This document shows positions 1 to 7,258 of a stretch of DNA of 12,263 nucleotides, in pieces. Each line of letters begins with the position of its first letter. The stretch's first letter is position 1. This stretch comes from Gyrodactylus bullatarudis (lineage: Eukaryota; Platyhelminthes; Monogenea; Gyrodactylidea; Gyrodactylidae), in the NCBI GenBank assembly GCA_012064415.1, contig SSNU01000083.1, positions 166,513-178,775 of the forward strand, read 5' to 3'. The translations under genes were made by a program, and so were the position numbers. The notes below the pieces were generated by a model. That model was given only the letters and a program-made list of their open reading frames with translations, was not told the origin of the DNA and ran no database searches.

Positions 1-164
1 AATTTAAGATAAAAAGGGGGTCTATCACATATCCATGTTAGTGTTTTTTAAAACGATTGGGGTACTCTATACACTATAGTATACAGTAAACTGAGGTGAT
101 CTGTTATTCATGCCATCATATGTGAAAGGTTTTGTTATTTTTGTCTAGCTTAGGATAAAGGGGG

Positions 165-188
165 GAGAGAGACAGAGAGAGAGAGAGA
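165..188. repeat. (GA)n microsatellite
   Basis: An almost pure GA run of about 12 units with one interruption (GACAGA). Ordinary simple-sequence DNA, useful as a polymorphic marker. Confidence 0.9.
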
Positions 189-242
189 ATGAAAATGTGT
201 TTGAGGATTTTTAACCTTTTCCTAAGATATTTTGGATCAAAC

Positions 243-315
243 TTCAAATCATTATTATTTGGAAATAAGGCATCATCTTTGCTTTCAAGAATCAATTATT
301 CAAATCATTATTATT
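243..315. repeat. 17-bp direct repeat pair
   Basis: TTCAAATCATTATTATT occurs at 243-259 and again at 299-315 in the same orientation, 56 bp apart start to start. No other feature is attached to it. It may be a local duplication. Confidence 0.7.
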
Positions 316-856
316 CAGCGAATTTTTGAACAACTAAGATGAAATTCGGTCAAGAGACGTAAAGTTTTATCCTCTATTGAATGGTATAAGTCTCAAGACA
401 AAAATATCATGGATAAAAAAGTTATTGTATTTCAGCTATAAAGGATCCTAGAAAAATATTTTTTATACCATGAGAAAGAAAAATTTCTATAAAATGATGT
501 TTAATTATCTATAGAGTCATGAGAAATTGACGAGAAATGGATCCAAAATGTTGAGACTGAATCAAAGGGATAATCGAATGATAATTCTGGCTTTAATTTC
601 ATTGGTCGGAATAATACTCGTATATCATTGGTCAATGAAAATGGAGCAGAGAGGTATAAGTAACAGATTTATTCGCCTGTACATTTATTTCGAGGCGTTA
701 TCTATCCAATTGACTGTATTTTAGATGATTAATGTATGTATCATTAAATAGTTTGTCAGATCTGATCAATCGTATTTACTATTTATTTATTCTGCAAATA
801 CTTTGTTCTTAAATTTCATTTCAGAAAAATTTAAGGAATATTCAAAATCAAAGCTA

Positions 857-886
857 TTTATTATGAAACAATTTCGCAAATTTATT
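857..886 (-). terminator. Poly(A) signals after exon C
   Basis: On the minus strand AATAAA occurs at 881-886, 8 nt after the TAA stop of exon C, and again at 857-862. Copies A and B have no AATAAA just past their ends. This fits copy C being the 3' terminal exon. AATAAA is common in AT-rich DNA, so the match alone is weak. Confidence 0.4.
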
Positions 887-894
887 CAAAATAT

Positions 895-1573
895 TTATAA
901 TGTGATGAAATGAAATTCCATTATTTTATTGCACATTATCAAAGTATGAGAGATATCAGATCCTGACGATTCAAAAATTAATCTCGCAATAATTTCTTTG
1001 TATCTCTCATCCTCCCAATATTTTTCATTTTCATTTCTGTTTACAATTGCAATGATAAAATCAACTATACGCGTCCTAAGTCTCTTTAAATTTAGCCTAG
1101 CTAACATTATATTAAGAGCATTTAATTTCACAGATTTAACTCTGAATATTCCTTTTTTTAAATCACAAAATCTTGCAAAAGATGCGAGCGAAACTTTGCA
1201 TGTTAAAAATTTCATGAATAAATTTTGGAAATCTTCCCCATTCCTCACGAATTTTAATTCATCAGGGCTATATACAAATAGTTTCCCACATATATTGCTT
1301 TCCCTTAGAAAGTAATCATAACAAAATAATACTTTCCTTATTGGCAATTTTGGATGTTCGGATTTTATCTTTTTCGCACTATGAGCGTATAAGAATAAGC
1401 TTAACAAATAGGGTGGGTTAGCAAAGAGAAATCTTAAATCCAAAAAATATGAATCACAAAATGCGTCTCCCAAAATATTCCTTCCGCAAAGATAATCAGC
1501 ATCTTTTTCAAATGTATCAAGACTAAATTTATCATCTTTTATTTTCTCATATAATCTCTTATAAATTGCTTTT
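895..1573 (-). CDS. Exon C: third copy of an unrecognised six-cysteine domain; probable 3' terminal exon
   Basis: I do not recognise the family. The frame is open from 1611 to the TAA at 895-897, but its first codons contain no ATG; the apparent start at 1473 is TTG inside the domain. Homology to copies A and B begins just after an AG acceptor (TTTTTTTAG, ending at 1574), so I start the exon at 1573, about 225 residues. Shared landmarks in order: Cys in LCGR, FLDLRFL, FCYDYFL, SNICGKL, CKxS, FC, W-x-D-x-x-Y, SHxxIMCxK, FITL. Six cysteines match copies A and B. Where A and B have MKxI, C has YEKI, so it cannot begin at the ATG position they share. The exon ends in a true stop with AATAAA following and lacks the GTAAGT seen in A and B. 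No signal peptide or clear membrane segment. Alternatives: a separate gene with an unseen 5' exon, or a pseudogene that lost its start, although 226 open codons argue against decay. Confidence 0.6.
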
Positions 1574-1590
1574 CTAAAAAATAAATATTT
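1574..1590 (-). other. Predicted 3' splice acceptor of exon C
   Basis: Minus strand reads a T-rich tract ending TTTTTTTAG before exon C; the AG is at 1575-1574. The next base completes a split codon (phase 2), the same phase as at copies A and B. A stop codon (TAG, 1612-1614) lies in frame just upstream. Confidence 0.55.
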
Positions 1591-1640
1591 TGAGTTCTGT
1601 TCTATGGAACTCTAGTATTCTGTTTCATTGCAATTTCAGG

Positions 1641-1782
1641 TTAAATTAGAGAACAGTTGCCCCTTCTTATTTCTCTCTTAATTTTCTTGAATCGTGTTGG
1701 TCTTTTTATAATCGATGACATGAAAACGAATCTGAAGAGAAACGACGAAAAAAAAGCTTTATTCCCTCGTTTGTTGTTAACA
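1641..1782 (+). mobile_element. PLE-4: 5' pseudo-LTR part of a plus-strand Penelope-like element
   Basis: It carries a TATA-like TTTTTATAAT (about 1703) and a hammerhead core (CTGAAGAG, CGAAA) similar to the 3' end of PLE-1. After 1782 the element is broken by the inverted-repeat unit and resumes at 4807 with the ATG of the PLE N-terminus. The left boundary is approximate. The wording of the leader (TCGTTTGTTGTTAA) matches the PLE-1 leader (TCGTTCGTTCTTAA), which shows that the two halves were once continuous. Confidence 0.6.
1722..1775 (+). ncRNA. Degenerate hammerhead ribozyme motif of PLE-4
   Basis: Core boxes CTGAAGAG (1732-1739) and CGAAA (1746-1750) are followed by an A-run, AGCTTTATT and the expected cleavage C at 1764. 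Distal stem I can pair AACGA with TCGTT, but the base pairs next to the core are mismatched. It probably no longer cleaves. Confidence 0.5.
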
Positions 1783-2155
1783 CTATACCTTTTCAGGTCT
1801 AGTTCGTAGAATGAAGAAGTCAATTTTGTATTTGTAAAACTCAATTGTCTATTTAGTATGTAATTAAGGCTGGAAAAAAAACAAAATTGAATTAACATGA
1901 ATACTTCACACTGTAGATTGATTGTGGTTTTTTTTCAATTGTGCACTCGAAAGAGTAATTATAATGACTGTGGATTTTTTTACAATTTACAATTTCGTAT
2001 TTTTACAATTTTCAATTTCGTATTTTTTCAACTCTCTTTCATAAATATGAGTAGTCAATTTCGTTCAGTTTACGTGCAAAGTTAAATAGAAATAATGATT
2101 TCAGAAAATATTTATTATATCAAAAATTATTATCATTAATTAATTATAACTATTC
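1783..2155 (+). repeat. Left inverted arm of the composite unit
   Basis: 373 bp, reverse-complement match to 4418-4806 with scattered substitutions. The right arm is 16 bp longer, through a local duplication of an AAATACAAAAT-like motif near 4741-4765. Confidence 0.9.
1990..2035 (+). repeat. 23-bp tandem duplication inside the left arm
   Basis: CAATTTCGTATTTTT occurs at 1990-2004 and 2013-2027, a period of 23 bp. The same duplication is present in the right arm, so it predates the arm duplication. Confidence 0.7.
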
Positions 2156-2218
2156 ATTTTTACGATAATATTGTCGAACTTCATCAAGAATATTACTGCT
2201 ATTGGTTTCTGAACTCAT
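2150..2218 (-). CDS. PLE-2 pseudo-LTR: N-terminal start of the element ORF (22 codons)
   Basis: ATG at 2218-2216 begins MSSETNSSNILDEVRQYY, which resembles the MTSSQQPQNIFEEIRQLM peptide in the PLE-1 pseudo-LTR and the MTSSQQAQNIFEEIRQLL peptide at 4808. It stops at 2150-2152, inside the left arm. It is the ORF start repeated at the element 3' end, as expected when a pseudo-LTR overlaps the 5' coding sequence. The ATG lies 35 nt after the predicted hammerhead cleavage site. Confidence 0.5.
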   Translation of the reverse strand: MSSETNSSNILDEVRQYYRKNE

Positions 2219-2244
2219 GAGGAAAGTAGGAGAAGACAGACGTA

Positions 2245-2312
2245 TTTTATAGTGATAAACGTTATATTTCGCCCGGTCTCATCAGACTCTACCCTGGTTA
2301 CGATATAAATAC
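2245..2312 (-). ncRNA. Hammerhead ribozyme motif of PLE-2
   Basis: Minus strand: CTGATGAG (2285-2278) and CGAAA (2271-2267), then stem III ending ATC with predicted cleavage after the C at 2254. Stem I pairs AGT (2288-2286) with ACT (2253-2251), and distally GTATTT with AAATAC across an internal loop. Stem III is weak (about 3 pairs) and stem II is short. PLEs are known to carry type I hammerheads of this kind in their pseudo-LTRs. Activity is inferred. Confidence 0.7.
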
Positions 2313-2346
2313 TATTACAATGCATAAATTTGTGCCCTTCCATTGG
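2300..2346 (-). promoter_or_regulatory. CCAAT and TATA-like boxes upstream of the PLE-2 hammerhead
   Basis: On the minus strand CCAAT at 2346-2342 is followed by GTATTTATATC around 2312-2302, then the hammerhead. PLE-1 and PLE-3 have the same order. Probably the internal promoter of the pseudo-LTR. Confidence 0.4.
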
Positions 2347-4122
2347 TCAATATCGGTTGATTGATTGCTCTGAAGGAATGAGGGTGGGAGGTTGTTTCCC
2401 TTCAAATTGATTTTTCATCCAATCTAATAATTGTTTTTTCTTTTTGATGAAAGTTGTAATTTGCAGTTGTCCGCTATGTCTGTCCCGTTTACTCCTCGTT
2501 GTTGGGTGTGTCTTTCCATTTCTGACCTCGCTAATTACAGGTTGGCTTTTAATCTGATTATCAACTGTTGTTGACTTCTCGTTGGTTTCACATTTTTCCA
2601 ATTCTGTAATTGTAACTGGGCCACTACATTGCACTAGAGATAGATGATTATTGACTGTTGTCAACTTCTCGTTGTTTTCAGGTTCATCCCTAGTTTCAAT
2701 CTGTGTAGAACTGATTGTTGGTTTGCCGATTGGGTTCAGGACCTCACAAATCTTTGAAATTTGTTTCCTCTTTATATGAACTTCACGGCCTTCGAAACCT
2801 AATTTCATTGCCATCATCGTTTGCATGCACAAGTCCGGCTTCAGCTTGTTAATGAAGTGTTTCTCCGCGCTTTCAAGATTTGACGCTCTCACTTTGCAAG
2901 GTTCACCCGGATTGACCTGATAGAAGATTTTGAAATTGGATTCATCTGCTGTCTCTCTGATATGAGCTTGGACTGAACTGGTGTGCTTCGGATTCAAATG
3001 TTCATTGAATCTCTCACCAAGGGATCGAGTTGTTTGACCGACATAAGTTGATCCACAAGAACACGTGAATTGGTAGATCACACCTCTTTGTTTCAGTTTT
3101 GGGATGACATCTTTGTTACGACCATTTAACAACTTTGAAGTGCGTTGGATTAGCTTCAATTTGTATCCAGGAAATGTTCGCTTCGTGATGTTCATTAGCT
3201 TGCTGTTCACTACAGTTTTGATTGTATCGCCTTTAAATGGAAGGACCAGGACAATTGGTTTCTCCTTTTCCTCTTCGACTTTGTGATTGTCTTTAGGATG
3301 GGAATGCTTCTCTATGAAACTGTCTGGATATCCATCTCGTTTCAAGAGATTTTTCAGTTTTTATCTCTCGTCTTTCACATATTCTGTCGAAACCAGTCGC
3401 TCTATTGAAAGAAAGGCATTACTCACAACACTTTTCTTGGTTTCTTCTTGGCGAGAAGCTATGAAAGGGCAAGAACTGAGTGGGAGCATTCATTTTCCTG
3501 TGTATCTTTGTCTTTGCATATGGTCCATCTCGCACAATTTCTAGTTCAGGGAAACTTAGGGTTTTCTCCTTCTCAATTTCGTTTGTGAATAAATTCGGAT
3601 GAATGGTATTCAAGCATGTACTAATTTCATCGAGATCTTCATCATTGTTGAGCAGTAGGAACGTATCATCCAAGTACCTCATGTACAGTCAGGAATTGTT
3701 GATCAATTGTAGCATTGGACCTTGTTCTAAATAGGCAAGAAACATATCTGCTAAGAGAGGCCAATTGGACTTCCTATTGCAGCTCCATCGATCTGCTTGT
3801 AATAGGTTTCTCCAAACTTGAAATCAATGTTTTCTACCGTCATGAAAACCAAGTTCCTTACTGTTTTTGCAGGAATGCTACAGGAAAGAATAAAGTTTCT
3901 TTGACTGGGACATTTGTAAAGAGATAAACAACATCAAACGAAGCCATCTTCCCATCTTCGAAATTGATCCCTCTAAGTTTCCTTACCACGTCTTTCGAGT
4001 TGGACGCTGAATACCGACGAACTTCGTTTCTCAGGGGCATCAATTTCTCGTTTAGCCATTGGACAATTAAATGCTGTGGGCTCGCTGACAAGTCCAAAAT
4101 TGGTCTGTACGTGAGATCACAG
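2347..4122 (-). pseudogene. PLE-2 reverse transcriptase / GIY-YIG endonuclease, broken
   Basis: The 5' segment holds RPILDLSASPQ and a copy of the FDVSSLFTNVP catalytic motif changed to FDVVYLFTNVP. About 25 codons are then missing after the KET motif relative to PLE-1, with a frame change near 3880. GAAIGSPIG follows, then a one-base loss near 3755, the YLDD catalytic box (3676-3665), a frameshift near 3445 and an in-frame TAA at 3361-3363. The last segment, 3360-2347, is open and carries GVIY, CSCG and YVG of the GIY-YIG nuclease with the conserved R and EH downstream. Its second histidine (HIRETA, against HIRQTNH in PLE-1) is lost. The tail repeats a short NEK-TTV-N motif. At least four lesions rule out a functional protein. 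Confidence 0.85.
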
Positions 4123-4417
4123 TGCGATTGAAAATGAAATAAATTTTGAAGATGTGAGAATTCAGCGTTTAGCTTCATATTCTTTTTTATTGAATCCTAT
4201 TGAAATAAATCCATAGTCAAAAGATTCCTAGCAACTCAAAGACCGGAAATATTGGCTTACCAACGCAATAACGGCAATCTTACCATTTAAGAATTTAGGC
4301 TAAGAAGGTTAGAACTTATTGCTGAGAAAGCAAAGGCATTAATAACAACAGATAAATTTTTTTCGGCAACTTTTTATATTGAAAAATTTTATATTCTTGC
4401 TTTGAATTTGGGAGATT
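4123..4417. other. Unassigned spacer between PLE-2 and the right arm
   Basis: AT-rich, with no open frame of note and no match I can see to other PLE parts in the window. It may be the original interior of the inverted-repeat element before PLE-2 arrived. Confidence 0.5.
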
Positions 4418-4806
4418 GAATAGTTATAATTAACTAATAATAATATTTTTGATATAATAAATATTTTCTGTAATTATTATTTCTATTTAACTTTGCACGT
4501 AAGCTGAACGAAATTGACTACTCATATTTATGAAAGAGAATTGAAAAAATACGAAATTGAAAATTGTAAAAATACGAAATTGTAAATTGTAAAAAAATCC
4601 ACAGTCATTATAATTACTCTTTCGAGTGCACAATTGAAAAAAAAACCACAATCAATCTACAGTGTGAAGTATTCATGTTAATTCAATTTTGTTTTTTTTC
4701 CAGTCTTAATTGCATACTAAATAGACTATTGAGTTTTACAAATACAAAATGAAAAAATACAAAATTGACTTCTTCATTCTACGAACTAGACCTGAAAAAG
4801 GTATAG
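4418..4806 (-). repeat. Right inverted arm of the composite unit
   Basis: 389 bp, inverted match of 1783-2155, ending GGTATAG immediately before the base preceding the PLE-4 ATG. Confidence 0.9.
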
Positions 4807-4807
4807 A

Positions 4808-4912
4808 ATGACTTCGAGTCAGCAAGCTCAAAATATTTTTGAAGAAATCAGGCAACTGTTGTCTTCAAATTATAATTTCGGGTTTAGTAAAAATAGATCT
4901 AAAATTTATTAA
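4808..4912 (+). pseudogene. PLE-4: N-terminal fragment of the PLE ORF
   Basis: ATG at 4808 starts MTSSQQAQNIFEEIRQLL, nearly the same as the PLE-1 pseudo-LTR peptide on the minus strand at 9228. The frame stops after 34 codons at 4910-4912, inside the left terminal repeat of a 131-bp hairpin element, so the ORF was interrupted by insertion or cut off there. No later PLE sequence in plus orientation is seen nearby. Confidence 0.6.
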
Positions 4913-5034
4913 AACTTAGGTCAACATTGGTATTCGCAGCCATTGGTTATCCAAACCTTTTGTCTTCACACGCTTTCTTCAGCGGTAAACCGTAGAAAAT
5001 TGGTATAACAATGGTGACCTACGTTTTAATAAAT
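4904..5034. repeat. 131-bp MITE-like hairpin element with 30-bp inverted ends
   Basis: The left end (4904-4933, ATTTATTAAAAC...) and right end (5005-5034) are inverted copies differing at about three positions. The interior is ~70 bp and non-coding. It sits within or at the end of the PLE-4 N-terminal sequence. No clear target duplication. Confidence 0.7.
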
Positions 5035-5158
5035 GTTATTAGATATATATGATTTTATGCAGTTTATGTGTTTTTTTCTATAATTTTCATGTAATTTTAA
5101 GAGAAAAGGTAAAACGAACTGTTAGAACTCCTTTGATAACACAGTAGGACACTATGTG
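5035..5158. other. Short AT-rich spacer
   Basis: Lies between the hairpin element and the fold-back repeat. No gene or motif is supported. Confidence 0.6.
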
Positions 5159-5585
5159 CAATACGCTCATACCTTTTAAGAAAAAGAGCTTTTTAAATAT
5201 TTTCTTCGATTTTCTAAATCAAAATTTTATGTACTAGCTCTCAAACTCGAACTTTAAGTTAGTGAACTTCTTGAAGCATTGATGGGCTTAGACTAGATTT
5301 TAATTACACCAAAAGTTTTATAGTAAGAACTCAAATAAATTAGCTACGATTTGATCTATTTCTCACCTTAATTCGAGCGGTAGAAGTTTTATTAATCTTC
5401 AGTAGTGTATAAAATGGGAAAATGACCATAACTGATTGTGGGTTTAAAAGGGGTAAAAATATACTGGAGTGAAATGATTTGTAAACGCTAACCAACTTTT
5501 TCAGAAAGAGCATAACATTTTGATTTAGAAAATCGAAGAAAAAATTCAAAAAGATCTTTTTCTTGAAAAGTTTCTTGAGCGTTTT
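5159..5585. repeat. ~427-bp fold-back element with ~70-bp inverted ends
   Basis: The left arm (about 5159-5231) and right arm (about 5511-5585) are inverted copies sharing TTTTCTTCGATTTTCTAAAT and, further out, ACGCTCA. The interior has no coding signature. The 83-residue minus-strand frame at 5340-5591 is Lys/Phe-rich and largely a by-product of the arm, so I do not call it a gene. Confidence 0.65.
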
Positions 5586-6038
5586 AACCAATCAGAAAGA
5601 TTATAACGTTTGATCTTGAAACATCTCTTAAAACTTTCCTTTTCACGACTTGCTAAACGAAAACACTATTCTTACAGTTTGTTCAACTCTTTCTCTCAAG
5701 TTAACATGCAAATGATAAGTAGGCTTAACTCTAAAAATTATTTAGTAAATAACATAATATTTATTTCATAATGTCAATGTAAAAAGTAATATTTTTCAGC
5801 AGAATTGAAATTTTTTAATATAAATTTTTAAGATTATTATTAAGAAATTATTTTTTTAGGATCTTGTAAAAGGATTATAATAATTATTATTATCAGAAAC
5901 CTGAGTAAATTGACGAAAAATCACTCTGTTCAATTGAATTACGATTGAACAGCTTGTCTCCTGTAATTAAAAGGACTGGACTTCTATTTTATAATGATTG
6001 TGAATAAAATTTTTAAAACATAAATTATAAATTCTCAG

Positions 6039-6045
6039 ACTTACT
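6039..6045 (-). other. Predicted 5' splice donor of exon B
   Basis: Minus strand reads ACAAA|GTAAGTC, with the exon ending at 6045 and GT at 6044-6043. Full GTAAGT consensus. The exon ends two bases into a codon. Read through, the frame hits TAA inside the donor. Confidence 0.55.
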
Positions 6046-6755
6046 TTGTGTATAGTGTTAGGAAGAAAAAACACATCATTTTATCACACATTATTAATAC
6101 ATGAGAAGCATTCACTGATAATAAATCAACTTTCATATTAAAAACGGCCTCTTGGTATCTTGGGTCATCCCAAACTGCTTCAATACCGATTCTCTCCCAG
6201 TGATCAAGCTCAATTTCCCACATAAAAGTAGCGGTTATCGCTCCAAATTCTTGCAAAATCACTCTTTTATGCATTAAAGCTAGAATTTTGCTTCGTACAA
6301 CTTTATCTCTAAATTTCTCAATGTTTTTCTCACAAAATCTTTGAAACGATTCAAGGGATGTTTTGCAATCCCTGAATTGTGCATATACTTTTTCACAGCG
6401 TTTACTTGAGCTCATCAAATCTAATTCATCTTTGTTATATTCGAAAAGTTGGCCGCATATATTACTTTGACATAGAAAGTATTTATAACAACATAATATT
6501 TTCTGAATGCGAAGCTTAACTTCCTCTGGTAAAGGTATCTCAAGGAAATCTTTCTTATAATGAGCATCCATGCAGAGAGTAAGAATGTAGCTAGAATAAT
6601 CTAGGCAAAGAAATCTCAAATCCAAAAAATATATGTCACAAAATTCTTCTTCGAGAATTTGCCGACTACAAATAGAATCTAATTGCTTTATGAACTGTTC
6701 AATATCAATTGAGTCATCCAATATCTTTTTCATCAAAATGTTATGTTTTTCTTCT
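6045..6755 (-). CDS. Exon B: second copy of the six-cysteine domain; probable internal exon
   Basis: Unrecognised family. The exon is 711 bp (237 codons), a multiple of three with phase 2 at both ends. The first ATG is at 6733-6731; the codon before it is TTG. Homology to copies A and C continues upstream of that ATG: the shared spacing after the acceptor is EEKHNILMKKI here, NNHFEILMKAI in A and KAIYKRLYEKI in C. This supports coding sequence starting at the acceptor and not at the ATG. Landmarks: ICSR, FLDLRFL, LCCYKYFL, SNICGQL, DCKTS, RFCEK, W-D-D-P-R-Y, SHVLIMCDKM, FFFLTL. A longer spacer than in A or C precedes the W-D-x-x-Y box (around ATFMWEIELDHWERIG). No signal peptide is apparent and the hydrophobic segments are short. 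As a stand-alone gene it would be 230 residues from the ATG with TAA at 6043-6041. Confidence 0.65.
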
Positions 6756-6772
6756 CTAAAAAATATTATTTA
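6756..6772 (-). other. Predicted 3' splice acceptor of exon B
   Basis: Minus strand reads ATTTTTTAG with AG at 6757-6756, then phase-2 entry to exon B. The same frame has TAA at 6772-6770, just upstream. Confidence 0.55.
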
Positions 6773-7257
6773 TTTATGCGATAATTTATATAGATTATAA
6801 AGAGACTGAAGGCATTATGATATCAATGACATTAAAACAGATCGCTTGAGGTAAAAAATACTTCAATTTTGTTCGATGTTGAGTTTATTTTCGTCAATCT
6901 AGTGAGGTTAGATATTCAAAATCGTATCATTGGATTCCTAGCCCATTGCAGCTATAAGAGCTAAGCAAATAAGAACAAAAGAAATTTTCAATCAAGTCGA
7001 ATTTAATAGGATACTTTCTCTTTAACCATTCAGATTACTTGATTTTCACCTATTTCAATGGTCTAACTTTTTTAATAATATGGTTCAATAAATTCAGAAT
7101 CCTGTAAGTTGATATATTTTTGATCAACTTTAAACATCTAGAAAATATTTTTTTTAATTTTAATTCGTTTAGATTTCAGTTGCTCATCAATGAGGATTTT
7201 CTAACTAGCGTTTCGTTTCGCTTGTGAAACAACGGAGCACAATGAATCAAAACTTAC
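6756..7257 (-). other. Proposed 502-bp intron between exons A and B
   Basis: Begins GTAAGTTTT after exon A and ends TTTTTTAG before exon B. AT-rich, without open frames or recognised repeats. If the copies are separate genes, this would have to hold the promoter of copy B; I see no clear core promoter. Confidence 0.5.
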
Positions 7258-7258
7258 T
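7252..7258 (-). other. Predicted 5' splice donor of exon A
   Basis: Minus strand reads AAAAA|GTAAGTT, with the exon ending at 7258 and GT at 7257-7256. Same consensus and phase as the exon B donor, although the surrounding bases differ. Confidence 0.55.

Larger units (their letters stand above)
1..880. other. Non-coding 3' flank of the exon-C gene
   Basis: No supported gene. The only open stretch, 527-724 on the plus strand, is a 65-residue frame with no recognisable domain, no homologue in the window and no splice context. I treat it as chance. The region holds a GA microsatellite, a short direct repeat and, at its right edge, AATAAA signals on the minus strand that may end the gene carrying exon C. 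Confidence 0.6.
2150..4122 (-). mobile_element. PLE-2: decayed Penelope-like element inside the inverted-repeat unit
   Basis: Minus-strand order: partial RT, YLDD motif, GIY-YIG endonuclease, Lys-rich tail, stop at 2347, CCAAT and TATA-like boxes, hammerhead motif, and a short ORF start. Homology to PLE-1 begins about 4118, so the copy is 5' truncated. Its 3' end runs directly into the left inverted arm. Confidence 0.75.
1783..4806. mobile_element. ~3.0 kb composite unit with ~380-bp inverted terminal arms
   Basis: The left arm (1783-2155) and right arm (4418-4806) are near-identical inverted copies with outer ends CTATACC and GGTATAG. The interior holds PLE-2 in minus orientation and ~295 bp of unassigned sequence. 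Removing the unit rejoins the PLE-4 hammerhead region to the PLE-4 ATG, so the unit is an insertion. No convincing target-site duplication is seen (an A on both sides only). It could be a long-TIR, MITE-like DNA element that received a PLE, or a PLE with pseudo-LTRs in inverted orientation, an arrangement reported for Penelope. No transposase is visible. Confidence 0.7.
1574..6044 (-). other. Proposed ~4.5 kb intron between exons B and C, filled with transposable elements
   Basis: Bounded by GTAAGT at the end of exon B and TTTTTTTAG at the start of exon C. It contains the PLE-4 5' part, the inverted-repeat unit with PLE-2, a 131-bp hairpin element and a fold-back repeat. The stretch 5586-6044 is AT-rich and shows nothing else I can support. 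If B and C belong to separate genes, this is intergenic DNA instead. Confidence 0.4.

Noticed and set aside
527..724. 65-residue plus-strand open frame with a hydrophobic centre (membrane-like)
   Set aside because: Short, isolated, no homologue in the window, no splice or poly(A) context; expected by chance.
998..1315. 105-residue plus-strand frame opposite exon C
   Set aside because: Antisense shadow of the coding strand; the minus frame has paralogues, this one has none.
1641..2085. Two short frames (85 aa minus, 62 aa plus) at the PLE-4/left-arm boundary
   Set aside because: They translate the hammerhead region and the non-coding inverted arm; the right arm does not keep the same reading frames.
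5340..5591. 83-residue minus-strand frame rich in Lys and Phe
   Set aside because: Lies largely in the fold-back repeat; composition is explained by A/T runs.
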